Made by a program: the position numbers and the translations under genes
Shown here: one piece after another, positions 25,985 through 35,077 of the stretch
Numbering within the stretch: position 1 is the stretch's first letter
Layout of the letters: every line of letters begins with the position of its first letter
Assembly (NCBI GenBank): GCA_041751935.1
Contig: JBGSIA010000109.1
Coordinates: 23,318 to 87,317 of the forward strand
From: JBBSJZ01 sp041751935
GTDB taxonomy: Bacteria; Planctomycetota; Planctomycetia; Pirellulales; Pirellulaceae
Reading direction: 5' to 3'
DNA: 64,000 bases
The notes under the pieces: generated by a model
Told to the model about the DNA's origin: nothing
Databases searched by the model: none
Seen by the model: the letters and a program-made list of their open reading frames with translations, nothing else

Positions 25985-26123
25985 ACCGACCAGAAACAAC
26001 TTCCGCGATTCGGATGTGGCGGAAGGGCGCGTGCGGTCCGGTTTCGCGCAGTCGAGAAGTTGCAATACTTGTTCTCGGATCGGTACGTTGTACAGCTTTT
26101 CGAAGCTTGTTGCCGAACACATA
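25985..26123 (+). repeat. Coding-like remnant, probable dispersed planctomycete repeat
   Basis: Between groEL and prfC the plus strand reads, without a start codon, a frame containing ETTSAIRMWRKGACGPVSRS and VLGSVRCTAFRSLLPN. I recall near-identical peptides from many small spurious proteins of Rhodopirellula-type genomes, which suggests a dispersed repeat rather than a gene. It has no ribosome site. A frame on the other strand (25686-26120) covers the same DNA and is also judged not real. Confidence 0.4.
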
Positions 26124-27794
26124 CTAATCGCGGCCACTTAATTCATTTAACGCAATTCGTGATTCGTGAATTGCCTCGAACTTAATGCCCGGGTTGTCCC
26201 GATCGAGAGTTCGAAGATCCCAATCCGACTGCACCAAAATAGCATCACTGCCAAACGAATCCGTTACCAGCTTGGCTCCATAGGGAGTCTTAAGCGATTC
26301 CCCCTTGTCGACTGAGTTAAACCATCGAGCGTGCTTGTAAGGCAACCATTGAATTCGCGAAGGAGAATTATATTCGGTCTCAAGTCGGAACTGAACCACA
26401 TCGAACTGCAGTTCCCCTACCGCAGCCAATATCGCATCACGCTGACGTCCCTTGGAGAGGAAAAGTTGTATTGCCCCTTCCTCGACAAGTTGCTCAAGCC
26501 CTCGATCAAATTGCTTTCGTCGCGATGTATCAGGGCAAGTTACGCTGGCGAATACTTCTGGTGAAAACTGGGGAACTCCCGGATAACGAACTGCTGTGCC
26601 TTGGTAGATCGTGTCGCCTAGTCGCAATTCACCCGGGCAAACGACGCCGATAATGTCTCCGGGAAACGCTTCATCCATCGTCTGTCGATCCCTACCGAAA
26701 ATCTTAAGCGCCCTTGGAAGTCGGACTCGATGACCACTTCGTTCAACGATAACATCCATATCGCGTTCGAACCTACCCGAACAAACGCGAACAAAGGCAA
26801 CTCGGTCTCGGTGCATCGGATCGAGGTTTGCCTGGATCTTAAACACGAACCCCGAGAAGTTGTCGCTGCGGTTGCTAATGTCCGCATACATGGCTCGTTT
26901 ACCAGGAGGCGGACAGAGTTCAATGAAACCACGAAGGAATAGCTCGATACCGAAATTGGTGAGGGCGCTGCCGAAGAACACCGGCGTCTGCTTGCCCGCG
27001 AGAAATTCATCGGGCTCATAATCGTGACCGGCCAGTCGAATCAACTCCAGCTCTTCTGCAGCTTGAACAACAACGTCATCAGCGAACGCATGTCCAGACG
27101 GATTGGTTAGATGAGCATCACTTACCACCTGTGATCCTACGATCTGGCTAGTGAGTGAACTCCAGGCGATTGGTTCGGTGCTGACGCGACGTTCACCCGT
27201 CCGGTCCTCGAATGTATGCAGTTCATCACTTGCAAGATCAACGATTCCCACGAATTCGCGAGAACTTCCTACGGGCCAATTGAACGGTATCGCTTGGATT
27301 TGAAAAACCTTTTCGATATCGGCAAGAATTTCCAGAGGCGCTTGACCAGGTCGATCGACCTTGTTCACAAACGTGATGATCGGAATACCTCGGGCAGCAC
27401 AAACACGAAAAAGTTTCTCCGTTTGAGTCTCGATGCCCTTAGCGGCGTCAAGCACCATCACTGCCGCGTCGGCTGCCATCAAAGTACGGTAGGTATCTTC
27501 GCTGAAGTCGTGGTGCCCAGGCGTATCCAGGAGATTGATCTGCATCCCCTGATACTCAAAAGTGAGCACGGTTGAGCTTACCGAGATCCCTCGTTGTTTC
27601 TCTAACTCCATCCAATCCGACTTGGCCGCACGCTGCGATTTCCGCCCCCGCACTGCCCCGGCAACATCAATGGACCCGCCGAACAGTAGCAGCTTTTCCG
27701 TGAGCGTCGTTTTTCCAGCATCTGGGTGCGAGATAATCGCAAACGTTCGACGCCGCAGTCGTTCCTGTTCAATCAGCGAGTCCGCAGGAGTCAT
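26124..27794 (-). CDS. prfC: Peptide chain release factor 3
   Basis: 556 residues from ATG 27794, which aligns with the RF3 start; a GTG at 27854 would add 20 unconserved residues. The GTPase is complete: ISHPDAGKTTLTEKLLLFGG (P-loop), RGISVSSTVLTFEY (switch I), LLDTPGHHDFSEDTYRTLMA and FVNKVDRPG. RF3-specific elements follow (GAVRGRKSQRAAKSDWMELE, LEQLVEEGAIQLF, VGELQFDVVQFRLETEY). RF3 recycles RF1/RF2 from ribosomes after peptide release, using GTP. E. coli RF3 has 529 residues, so this one is slightly long, in an extended loop near residue 200. Single gene, divergent from the beta-CASP nuclease. Confidence 0.96.
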   Translation of the reverse strand: MTPADSLIEQERLRRRTFAIISHPDAGKTTLTEKLLLFGGSIDVAGAVRGRKSQRAAKSDWMELEKQRGISVSSTVLTFEYQGMQINLLDTPGHHDFSEDTYRTLMAADAAVMVLDAAKGIETQTEKLFRVCAARGIPIITFVNKVDRPGQAPLEILADIEKVFQIQAIPFNWPVGSSREFVGIVDLASDELHTFEDRTGERRVSTEPIAWSSLTSQIVGSQVVSDAHLTNPSGHAFADDVVVQAAEELELIRLAGHDYEPDEFLAGKQTPVFFGSALTNFGIELFLRGFIELCPPPGKRAMYADISNRSDNFSGFVFKIQANLDPMHRDRVAFVRVCSGRFERDMDVIVERSGHRVRLPRALKIFGRDRQTMDEAFPGDIIGVVCPGELRLGDTIYQGTAVRYPGVPQFSPEVFASVTCPDTSRRKQFDRGLEQLVEEGAIQLFLSKGRQRDAILAAVGELQFDVVQFRLETEYNSPSRIQWLPYKHARWFNSVDKGESLKTPYGAKLVTDSFGSDAILVQSDWDLRTLDRDNPGIKFEAIHESRIALNELSGRD

Positions 27795-28156
27795 GACGGT
27801 TTCTTTCGGTTTATTGAAGAAGCTAGGGGCGAACGAGTCGAACTCAGAAAGCACGAGATTAAGTTGCGATGTGTCACCCCATGCGTGAGTAAGGCTTGGG
27901 TGTCTGCTTCAGTACAATTAGGAATAATAGCGGTCATCTGCGTTTAGTGCAGCTACTCGTTCTAGTGCAGCAACTCGATTGGTTGCTACGGATCGACTGT
28001 TGAGTGGCGAGAACATGCGACTGCGGTCAACAGTGATCGGAAAATCGCAAGTTGTTGACACAGAAAGATTTGTCGCCTAAAACGCTTGCTCATTACGGAC
28101 TTAGCATCGCTTGCCATGTTTATTCTAATCATTCGATTGACTGGTCTTTGTAAGCA
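27795..28156. other. Divergent intergenic region with a short direct repeat
   Basis: 362 bp between prfC and the nuclease gene. TAGTGCAGCTACTCG (27945-27959) recurs as TAGTGCAGCAACTCG (27963-27977), one mismatch and an 18-bp period. This spacing is near two helical turns and might hold a regulator, but no known site is recognised. No gene is supported here. Confidence 0.5.
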
Positions 28157-29491
28157 ATGAAGCTCACGCATCACGGCGCCCTTGATGGTGTCACCGGATC
28201 TTGTCACCAGCTTGCCTGGAACGACACTCAAAGTTTGCTTGTCGATTGCGGCACCTTTCAGGGAAACGACGCTAAAAAGCACCCAAATCCTGAGATCGAG
28301 TTTTCCTTGAAAGGGATCGAAGCACTGTTGCTTACTCACGTTCATATCGATCATGTGGGACGTATGCCGTATCTGCTTGCGGCCGGATTTGATCGACCGA
28401 TTTACTGCAGCCGCCCGACAGCAAAGTTGCTGCCGTTGGTGATGGAAGACGCCTTGAAGATCGGCTTCACTCGCTCGCGACGATTGATTGAGGAGTTCCT
28501 TGGCAAAGTTGGGCGGATGTTGCAGCCCATACCTTACGGTCAGTGGCGAGAGATTGAGCAGGGCGTCAGGATTCGGCTCAGCCCAGCGGGTCACGTTCTT
28601 GGATCAGCGATCATCGAAGTTGAATTGCCCTCAGGCGAGGTCGCAGTGTTCTCTGGCGATATCGGTACGGGCACCGACCCGCTGCTGTTGAACCCCAAGA
28701 GCCCGCCTCGTGCTGATCTCCTTGTTCTCGAAAGTACCTATGGCGACAAGCTGCACGCCAGCGAAGGCGATCGCCAAGTGGCACTGGAGAAGATTCTTTG
28801 TACAACGCTCGAGAACAATGGTATCACCCTTATCCCGGCATTCAGCCTGGGCCGGACACAAACCTTGCTGTTCGAGTTAAACAACATCTTTGAACGAGTG
28901 CAGAAGCAGCAAGGATGTTCGCTGATGAAGCGAGTTGATGTGATCGTCGACTCACCGCTGGCGTCTCGTTTCACTCAGATCTACGAGCAGCTCAGCGAGT
29001 ATTGGGGCGAGGAAGCGCACGTTGTGTTAAAAACGGACGATGAGCCGCTTGTGTTCGACAATTTAACCACCGTTAGTGATCACCAAGAGCACAAGGCAAC
29101 CATCTCGCATCTAGCCAAACACGAACTGCCGGCCATCGTGATCGCTGGCAGCGGAATGTGTACTGGCGGACGGATTGTTAACTACCTGAAAGAATTCATC
29201 GGTGACCCGAAAACCGACATGGTCTTTGTTGGTTATCAAGCGAGTGGCACTCCAGGGCACTACATTCAGCGTGGCAGCGATTGGGTCCGCTTGAATGGTC
29301 GCCGCTATGACATTCGCGCGGCCGTGCATCATTTGCCGGGTTACTCGGCGCACGGTGACCAACAAGACCTGATTCGCTTTGTCGAAGCAATGCAGGAACG
29401 ACCCAAAGCGATTCGTTTGGTCCATGGCGAGTACCAACCCAAACAAGTATTGACCGCAGAACTCGTCAAGCGTGGTTACAACGTTGTCTGA
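28157..29491 (+). CDS. Metallo-beta-lactamase / beta-CASP RNA-processing nuclease
   Basis: 444 residues from ATG 28157. The metallo-beta-lactamase core shows LTHVHIDHVGRMPYLL (motif HxHxDH), SPAGHVLGSAIIEV and FSGDIGTG (later Asp ligand). The beta-CASP domain has SPLASRFTQIYEQL, IAGSGMCTGGRIVNYL, and the C-terminal YSAHGDQQDLIRF and LVHGEYQPKQVL zinc and Mbl motifs, as in CPSF-73/Ysh1-like and archaeal or bacterial RNA nucleases. A role in RNA maturation or decay is inferred from family. It ends tail-to-tail and overlaps the 3' end of mnhG by 16 bp. Confidence 0.93.
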   Translation: MKLTHHGALDGVTGSCHQLAWNDTQSLLVDCGTFQGNDAKKHPNPEIEFSLKGIEALLLTHVHIDHVGRMPYLLAAGFDRPIYCSRPTAKLLPLVMEDALKIGFTRSRRLIEEFLGKVGRMLQPIPYGQWREIEQGVRIRLSPAGHVLGSAIIEVELPSGEVAVFSGDIGTGTDPLLLNPKSPPRADLLVLESTYGDKLHASEGDRQVALEKILCTTLENNGITLIPAFSLGRTQTLLFELNNIFERVQKQQGCSLMKRVDVIVDSPLASRFTQIYEQLSEYWGEEAHVVLKTDDEPLVFDNLTTVSDHQEHKATISHLAKHELPAIVIAGSGMCTGGRIVNYLKEFIGDPKTDMVFVGYQASGTPGHYIQRGSDWVRLNGRRYDIRAAVHHLPGYSAHGDQQDLIRFVEAMQERPKAIRLVHGEYQPKQVLTAELVKRGYNVV

Positions 29492-29850
29492 TCGGGTTCG
29501 GTCGAGAACGTGCTCCAACCATAGGGCGTTTGTGTTGGCGGTAGCGATTCAGGTGACCTTTGTTCGCTGTGCAGGTAAGCTTTAGCAATAAAGTGTGCTG
29601 TGACTGGAGCGGTTAAGAACAGAAAAAACGCAATCAACAATTCCTGTATCGATAGCATCCCAGCAACGCCCCAAAAGTTCAGCATCGAAGCGACTAAACA
29701 ACCGCCAACACCAACGGTCGTTGCCTTTGAGGGTGCGTGCAATCGCGTCATCAAATCAGGAAGCTTCATCAATCCTAGCGAACCAATCAAAATAAAAATG
29801 CCGCCGATAATAATGCAAGCCGCAATCGCAAGTTCGAGATAGAAGTTCAT
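29476..29850 (-). CDS. mnhG: Na+/H+ (cation) antiporter subunit G
   Basis: 124 residues from ATG 29850; another ATG at 29865 would overlap mnhF by 14 bp and cannot be excluded. MnhG hallmarks are GGIFILIGSLGLMKLPDLMTRLHAPSKATTVG, followed by a third hydrophobic segment (ELLIAFFLFLTAPVTAHFIA). Three transmembrane helices fit the family. The hydrophilic tail of about 30 residues lies over the end of the nuclease gene. Subunit G belongs to the Mrp/Mnh multi-subunit antiporter that exports Na+ in exchange for H+. It follows mnhF with a 1-bp gap. Confidence 0.93.
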   Translation of the reverse strand: MNFYLELAIAACIIIGGIFILIGSLGLMKLPDLMTRLHAPSKATTVGVGGCLVASMLNFWGVAGMLSIQELLIAFFLFLTAPVTAHFIAKAYLHSEQRSPESLPPTQTPYGWSTFSTEPDQTTL

Positions 29851-29851
29851 G

Positions 29852-30121
29852 TTATTCAATGACATCGCCGCGAAGTAGGAATCGACAGTAGGCCACAGTG
29901 GAGACAAAGCTGAACATCGCCAACAGGAGAGCTGATTCAAAATAGAGCGTCGTGGAATCGGCAATTCCATAAAGAATGATGATCGCGATCGTGTTGACCA
30001 CCATTGTGTCGCCGGCGAGTACGCGGTCCAAGATCGTTGGTCCCTTTGCCAACCGCCACAAGTTCAGCACCAAGGCAATCGACAACGCGAGAAAGCCGAA
30101 AGTAAGCGCGTATTGAATCAT
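29852..30121 (-). CDS. mnhF: Na+/H+ (cation) antiporter subunit F
   Basis: 89 residues, three transmembrane helices, typical of MnhF/MrpF. The family signature GPTILDRVLAGDTMVVNTIAI follows the first helix, and the third helix contains ALLLAMFSFVSTVAYCRFLL. Its start ATG overlaps the stop of mnhE by 4 bp (ATGA at 30118-30121). It is an accessory subunit of the Mrp antiporter complex in the cytoplasmic membrane. Confidence 0.95.
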   Translation of the reverse strand: MIQYALTFGFLALSIALVLNLWRLAKGPTILDRVLAGDTMVVNTIAIIILYGIADSTTLYFESALLLAMFSFVSTVAYCRFLLRGDVIE

Positions 30122-30678
30122 GGAAAAATCGCCTGAAGTCGTTTCTCATATCGAGCCTTGATCGTTCTGACGAGCTCTTGTTCGTCGGCAACGTCCAAGC
30201 AGTGCACTAGAATCGCTCGATTGTCCGCCGACAAGTCGCTACTCACCGTCCCCGGGGTCAGCGTGATGGTACCCGCGAGTACTGTGATTGCCTCGGGACT
30301 ATTGAGGTCCAGCGGTACGGTCACCCAACGAGTTCGCAGCTTGCTGGCCGGACGAAAGAGAATCAGGTAGGCAACCTGTACATTGGCGACCAGCACATCC
30401 CAGATCACGATGGTCCCGAAAACGAGCGCCTTCAACGGGCTGCGGATCTTCGGGCGTCCGGGCCAAAACTCAGTCGTATAGATGGGGATCAACATACCTA
30501 GAAAGAATGCGCCAACCCAATTGGCAAACGAATAGAAATTTGTCAGTGCTAACCACAACAGAACAAGCAAAATCGTCAACAGCGGGTGCGGTAACCAACG
30601 TTGAAAAAGCGACGGTTTGGGCTGGGGCATCGTGCTACGAGTGCTCAATACGTCATCGGGATTAGCGTGTTCGGTCAT
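30118..30678 (-). CDS. mnhE: Na+/H+ (cation) antiporter subunit E
   Basis: 186 residues from ATG 30678; a longer reading to 30921 runs into the opposite gene and is rejected. The sequence is MnhE-like: two close helices (LLTILLVLLWLALTNFYSFANW, then FFLGMLIPIY), VIWDVLVANVQVAYLILFRP, and the conserved cytosolic stretch FVTVPL-like (RWVTVPLDLNSPEAITVLAG) with TLTPGTVSSDLSADNRAILVHCLD. It heads the mnhE-F-G unit, divergent from the cytochrome gene (94 bp apart). The large proton-translocating subunits A-D are absent nearby. Confidence 0.92.
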   Translation of the reverse strand: MTEHANPDDVLSTRSTMPQPKPSLFQRWLPHPLLTILLVLLWLALTNFYSFANWVGAFFLGMLIPIYTTEFWPGRPKIRSPLKALVFGTIVIWDVLVANVQVAYLILFRPASKLRTRWVTVPLDLNSPEAITVLAGTITLTPGTVSSDLSADNRAILVHCLDVADEQELVRTIKARYEKRLQAIFP

Positions 30679-30772
30679 GCACAAACTTCTCAAAGAGCGT
30701 GCCACACTTGCAGGTGACATCTGGTTATCATTGGACTCAATTCTTCCCACCATTGAAACCTGCCCTCTCGCT

Positions 30773-33373
30773 ATGAAATCAAATTTGCTCTCCAGACTGC
30801 TTGTTGGCTTGGTCCTTGCCCTAGTTTTTGCACCTTTCGCGACAGCCCAATCAAAAAAGCCGAAGAAAGCTGAGGCAAAGAGCAAGCCGAAGGTCGTTGG
30901 ACCAGCGATCGGTGAAAACAAGGCAACGCCGGTAGACCGTCTTCACGTCGCTGACGGGTTCCAGGCTGAACTTCTGTATTCGGTTCCTGGCCAAGACCAA
31001 GGGTCCTGGGTCAACCTTTGCGTTGATTCCAAAGGTCGGATTTTGGCAAGCGATCAATACGGCGGCTTGTATCGGATCACGCCGCCGCCACCGGGAAAAA
31101 AAGTTTCGCCCAACGATATCCAGAAAGTGCCCGCTGATATCCGCGCCGTCAACGGCATGGCGTTCATGAATGAAGCTCTGTACGTCGGCGTCAACGATTA
31201 CGAAAACAAGATTCCCAGTGGCTTGTATCGCATCACGGACAGTAACGGCGACGACTCTCTTGATCGTGTCGAGTTGTTGCGCGAGATCGAGGCTCGCGGG
31301 GATCACGGTGTCCATGCGATTGTACCGGCAAGCGATGGCAACAGTTTCTTTCTCGTTTGCGGAAACGGTAGCAAGCCAACGGCAATGGAACCGACCTCCC
31401 CGGTCCCACAGGTTTGGGGTGAAGATCATCTGCTGCCTCGGTTGCCCGATGGTCGCGGTTTCATGCGTGACACGATGGGGCCTGGTGGGATTATTTATCG
31501 AGTCTCGCTCGATGGAAAGAAATTCGAAGCGTTTGCATCTGGGTTCCGAAATGTATTTGATGCGGCGCTCAATCGTGAAGGCGAATTGTTCACTTACGAT
31601 GCTGATATGGAATACGATTTCAACACCTCGTGGTATCGTCCAACGCGAATCAACCATGTCGTCAGTGGCGGCGAATTCGGCTGGCGAAACGGGGCCGGCA
31701 AACGTCCCGCTTTCTACCCCGACAACCTTCCTGCGGTGATCGACATTGGCCCCGGTTCACCCACGGGTGTCACGTTCGGCTATGGCGCAAAATTTCCCGC
31801 GAAGTACCAAAACGCCCTGTACGCGCTCGATTGGAGTTGGGGCAAGTTGTATGCAATCCACTTGGAACCCGATGGTGCAACGTATACCGCAACGAAGGAA
31901 GAGTTTGTGACAGGTGCTCCGTTACCCATTACCGATGCAGTCATTCATCCTGGCGATGGTGCAATGTATTTCGCAATCGGTGGACGCGTCGTACAGTCGG
32001 GGCTTTATCGCGTAACCTATGTCGGTAAGGACGCGACGAACAAAGTATCGCCCGATGCTGTCGGTAATAAATCGCATGAATTGCGGCGTAAGCTCGAGCA
32101 GTTCCACGGACATCAAACGCCAGAAGCTATCGCGACCGCGTGGCCTTATTTAAGTTCCGACGATCGCTTTATACGCTGGGCAGCACGCACGGCGATCGAG
32201 CACCAAGATGTCTCGTTGTGGCACGAGCGGGCGATCAAGGAAACGAACCCGTCGGCTCAAGTGGAAGCCTTGATGGCGCTTGCTCGTGTCGCGGGTGTTT
32301 GCCCCCAGCATCGTACGGCCAGCGATTCACCGATCGATACGGCGGTTCGCGACCAGATCATTGATTCGATGCTGGCAATTGATGCTTCTGCGCTGGACCA
32401 CGCAAGGCAACTGACATTCCTACGTACTTTTCAAATTGCGCTCAATCGATTCGGTCGCCCGAGTGATGCAATCGTCGCGCGGATTACCGAAACGTTGAAC
32501 CCGCTGTTTCCGGCAAAGTCTCCCGAGACCAATTGGCTGCTGTGTGAAACGCTGGCGTGGTTACAGTCGCCGACGGTCGCTGCCAAAGCGATTGATTTGA
32601 TCCAGACGGCACCGACTCAAGAAGAGCAAATTGAATACTCACGATCGATTCGATTTTTGCAAGCAGGCTGGACGTCGGAATTACGAACTGCCTACTTCGA
32701 GTGGTTCTTGAAAGCCGCGAACTATCGTGGTGGTGCGAGTTTTGAAAAGTTTATCTCATCGATTCGTGACGATGCTGTTGCTTCGCTTCCTGCGGAGGAC
32801 AAGGCTGCACTTGCCGAGCTTCTGGCGCGTAAACCGGAAAAGATATCCGCGTTAGAAAACTTGGGAGCCATATTTGCTGACCGGCAACCAGTTTCCTGGA
32901 CGCTTGACGAATTGTCTGCCGCTACGAAGACTGGGCTAAACGATCGTGACTTGGCAAATGGTCGCAAGATGTTTGCTGCCGCTGGCTGTTATGCGTGCCA
33001 CCGTTTCGACAATCAGGGTGGAATGACAGGACCGGACCTGACATCGGCTGGACGCCGCTACTCGTCACATGATTTTTTGGATCAAATCATAAACCCAAGC
33101 AAGGTGATAAACGATCAATTCTCGTCGGTGATGGTCCTCTGCGACGACGGAAAAATACATACGGGAGTTGTGGTGAACTTGAGCGGTGACTCAATTACAC
33201 TGAATACTGATTTATCGGATCCGAACCAACGAATCACCGTCGATCGCAAGACAGTTGAGGAGTTGGAGGTGTCGAAAATTTCGCCAATGCCCGCCGAATT
33301 ACTGAACCGCATGACGAAGGACGAGATCCTTGATTTGGTTGCGTATGTTCTATCGACAGCCGACGTGCAATAA
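30773..33373 (+). CDS. Secreted propeller protein with Pirellula-type heme-binding domain
   Basis: 866 residues from ATG 30773, which opens a clear signal peptide (LLVGLVLALVFAPFATAQS) followed by a Lys-rich segment. Residues ~45-400 resemble a glucose/sorbosone dehydrogenase-like beta propeller (DGFQAELLYSVPG, LYVGVNDYE, GFRNVFDAALN, GEFGWRNGAGK). A helical HEAT-like region (about 430-700) leads to the C-terminal heme domain of the Pirellula/Verrucomicrobium type, with CYACH at 739-743 and GPDLTSAGRRYSSHDFLD...INPSKVINDQF. Such proteins are numerous in planctomycetes and are thought to be periplasmic redox enzymes, often for carbohydrates. Divergent from mnhE. Confidence 0.93.
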   Translation: MKSNLLSRLLVGLVLALVFAPFATAQSKKPKKAEAKSKPKVVGPAIGENKATPVDRLHVADGFQAELLYSVPGQDQGSWVNLCVDSKGRILASDQYGGLYRITPPPPGKKVSPNDIQKVPADIRAVNGMAFMNEALYVGVNDYENKIPSGLYRITDSNGDDSLDRVELLREIEARGDHGVHAIVPASDGNSFFLVCGNGSKPTAMEPTSPVPQVWGEDHLLPRLPDGRGFMRDTMGPGGIIYRVSLDGKKFEAFASGFRNVFDAALNREGELFTYDADMEYDFNTSWYRPTRINHVVSGGEFGWRNGAGKRPAFYPDNLPAVIDIGPGSPTGVTFGYGAKFPAKYQNALYALDWSWGKLYAIHLEPDGATYTATKEEFVTGAPLPITDAVIHPGDGAMYFAIGGRVVQSGLYRVTYVGKDATNKVSPDAVGNKSHELRRKLEQFHGHQTPEAIATAWPYLSSDDRFIRWAARTAIEHQDVSLWHERAIKETNPSAQVEALMALARVAGVCPQHRTASDSPIDTAVRDQIIDSMLAIDASALDHARQLTFLRTFQIALNRFGRPSDAIVARITETLNPLFPAKSPETNWLLCETLAWLQSPTVAAKAIDLIQTAPTQEEQIEYSRSIRFLQAGWTSELRTAYFEWFLKAANYRGGASFEKFISSIRDDAVASLPAEDKAALAELLARKPEKISALENLGAIFADRQPVSWTLDELSAATKTGLNDRDLANGRKMFAAAGCYACHRFDNQGGMTGPDLTSAGRRYSSHDFLDQIINPSKVINDQFSSVMVLCDDGKIHTGVVVNLSGDSITLNTDLSDPNQRITVDRKTVEELEVSKISPMPAELLNRMTKDEILDLVAYVLSTADVQ

Positions 33374-33563
33374 CGTGTCGTCGTTCAATCAACACTATCA
33401 CAAGACATTGGCCGTTTTAGCCCTTGCGGTTGGCGGACGCCACTTTAGAATCAAAGATGCCCCGTTCTATTTCATGAGTTGGCGTTTACGTGAGTGCTGC
33501 TTCCGGCTGTAGCATACACCTCGTGAGTGGATGTTCGGGGCACCAACGTGCAAGGAGATAGTT

Positions 33564-33746
33564 TTGCTCACTGAATCGACCGTGGAACAAATGTTCCGAA
33601 AACTGATGAACGATCCGCAACGCGATGATGAGCGGTTCGACAAGGCGGAAGAGTTGATCGAGGGGGAGCTTCGTCCCGAAAGCCCACTGCGACATCGATT
33701 GTCCGTGGAGCTTGACGAGTTGCGTTTACTCGCGACCAAAGCATAA
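33564..33746 (+). CDS. Small acidic helical protein, unknown
   Basis: 60 residues. A good ribosome site (AAGGAG at 33552-33557) stands 6 nt from TTG 33564, which I take as the start; an ATG at 33531 lies before the site and is disfavoured. The product is charged and helical (STVEQMFRKLMNDPQRDDER, then KAEELIEGELRPESPLR). No domain recognised. A terminator follows at 33784. Confidence 0.6.
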   Translation: MLTESTVEQMFRKLMNDPQRDDERFDKAEELIEGELRPESPLRHRLSVELDELRLLATKA

Positions 33747-33783
33747 CGACGAGCAGAAAGTCGTTAGCTGAACAGTGTTTTAT

Positions 33784-33812
33784 CTGCTGGTCGTCATTCG
33801 ACCGGCAGTTTT
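33784..33812 (+). terminator. Rho-independent terminator between convergent genes
   Basis: CTGCTGGTCG (33784-33793) and CGACCGGCAG (33799-33808) form a 10-bp stem with one G-T type pair around a 5-nt loop, followed by TTTT and an AT-rich run. It would end the small-protein transcript and may also serve the opposing outer-membrane gene. Confidence 0.8.
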
Positions 33813-33832
33813 AATTTCTACCGGCCCTGCAC

Positions 33833-35077
33833 TTACCGATTGAGTGTCACGCCGAACGTTCCGCCCACCATCACTAAGTCTTGATCTCGGTCGCCGCCGC
33901 CAACGGTCAACCCGTTCAAACCGTTGGCATCACCACCTCGCCAGATTCCCGTGGCTAGGTCGATGACTTGGAAGCCGCCGCGAACGGTGATCATTTTGGT
34001 GAGTTGGTAATTCAATTCGCCTCGCACGTCAAAACCGATGACGAATTCTTCATTTCTCGTGTATTGTGGCGTAAGCGATTCGTTGAACGTTGCCAACGGG
34101 GGAGCACCAATGGTGACAGTATTGGCAGTAAAGTTGTAAACGGTTGTCTCCGTGTCGCGTCGAGCGGTTGAGCATTGCAAATTGCCACCGGTAAATGCAC
34201 GGAACTCTGAGGCAAACGTAAAGCGATCACGGAACTTGGTGTAGCGGAATCCAACTTGGCCTAACAGCACTTCGTTGTCGGTAATGTTCTGGCTGATAAC
34301 GTATTCTTCCGCTGCCCCGGCGAACACCAAAGGATTGTTCAAATCCTGAGTCGTGCTGAAGTTGTCTTTACGGTTGTAGTCTGTCATCCGAATCCATCGG
34401 AAGCCAACCATCGGTTCCAGGATCCCACCGTAGTGGTACGGTTCCATACGCCAAGTCTTGTTCAGTTCGTAGCTATCAAAATCCATTTTGTTCAAACTGT
34501 CTTCTTCGATCACAAAACGGCGAAAGAAGCCAATCACATTTCGGTCCTGCGGTGGGATGGTGAACCGACCATCGCCAGGGAACCGCGGGTCGATAGGTTG
34601 CGCTCCACCGCCACCACCACCGCCAGTCCCAAGGTTTTGAGAGTTAAAGCGATTTAGTCGCTCACGTTCGATATTGTTGCCCGCGTTGGGTCCGTTGAGT
34701 TCGGTAAACGAGAACAGCCAGCCGGTGTCTTCCTGCGGCAGCATGTAACCGATCTCATAGCGATTACCCCAGCCGCCGTCGAGTTTTGTCTCGGACGCTT
34801 GAGTATCGTCAAGCTCGGGGCGCGAGGCATAAAGATTTAACCGATCGTAAGTAGCGAACCAACCTGAGTTGGCCCGTTTTTGCGGCTTCATGTCCGCTAA
34901 GTCGGCGTCGTAGATTGGCTCGAACCAGTGGAAATCGGGGTCGAACGCGAACGGATCAGCCGCCGGGAAATATTCCTGGGCCTGCGTCAATTGCGTGATC
35001 CCGCCGAGCGTGTGCGTGACCGCGCCGAACATGGTCAGTGCCATGATCAGGGATTTCGTCAGCTTCCGTACCGACAT
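33833..35077 (-). CDS. Outer-membrane beta-barrel protein, planctomycete type
   Basis: 414 residues from ATG 35077, preceded by GGTGGA; a longer reading to 35155 lacks such a site. A signal peptide (LIMALTMFGAVTHTLGG, then LTQAQE) precedes alternating amphipathic strands. The pattern of aromatic-rich strands (GWLFSFTELNG, GFFRRFVIEEDS, KTWRMEPYHYGGILEPMVGFRW, QVGFRYTKFRDRFTFASEFRAF) and the strand-like ending GGTFGVTLNR fit a beta barrel. A Gly-rich loop (GGGGGGGA) sits near 170. A porin-like role in the outer membrane is inferred; it has no named family that I can state with confidence. Confidence 0.75.
   Translation of the reverse strand: MSVRKLTKSLIMALTMFGAVTHTLGGITQLTQAQEYFPAADPFAFDPDFHWFEPIYDADLADMKPQKRANSGWFATYDRLNLYASRPELDDTQASETKLDGGWGNRYEIGYMLPQEDTGWLFSFTELNGPNAGNNIERERLNRFNSQNLGTGGGGGGGAQPIDPRFPGDGRFTIPPQDRNVIGFFRRFVIEEDSLNKMDFDSYELNKTWRMEPYHYGGILEPMVGFRWIRMTDYNRKDNFSTTQDLNNPLVFAGAAEEYVISQNITDNEVLLGQVGFRYTKFRDRFTFASEFRAFTGGNLQCSTARRDTETTVYNFTANTVTIGAPPLATFNESLTPQYTRNEEFVIGFDVRGELNYQLTKMITVRGGFQVIDLATGIWRGGDANGLNGLTVGGGDRDQDLVMVGGTFGVTLNR

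Noticed and set aside
25686..26120. 144-codon minus-strand frame across the end of groEL
   Set aside because: It crosses the groEL 3' end and the terminator and reads the dispersed repeat in antisense.
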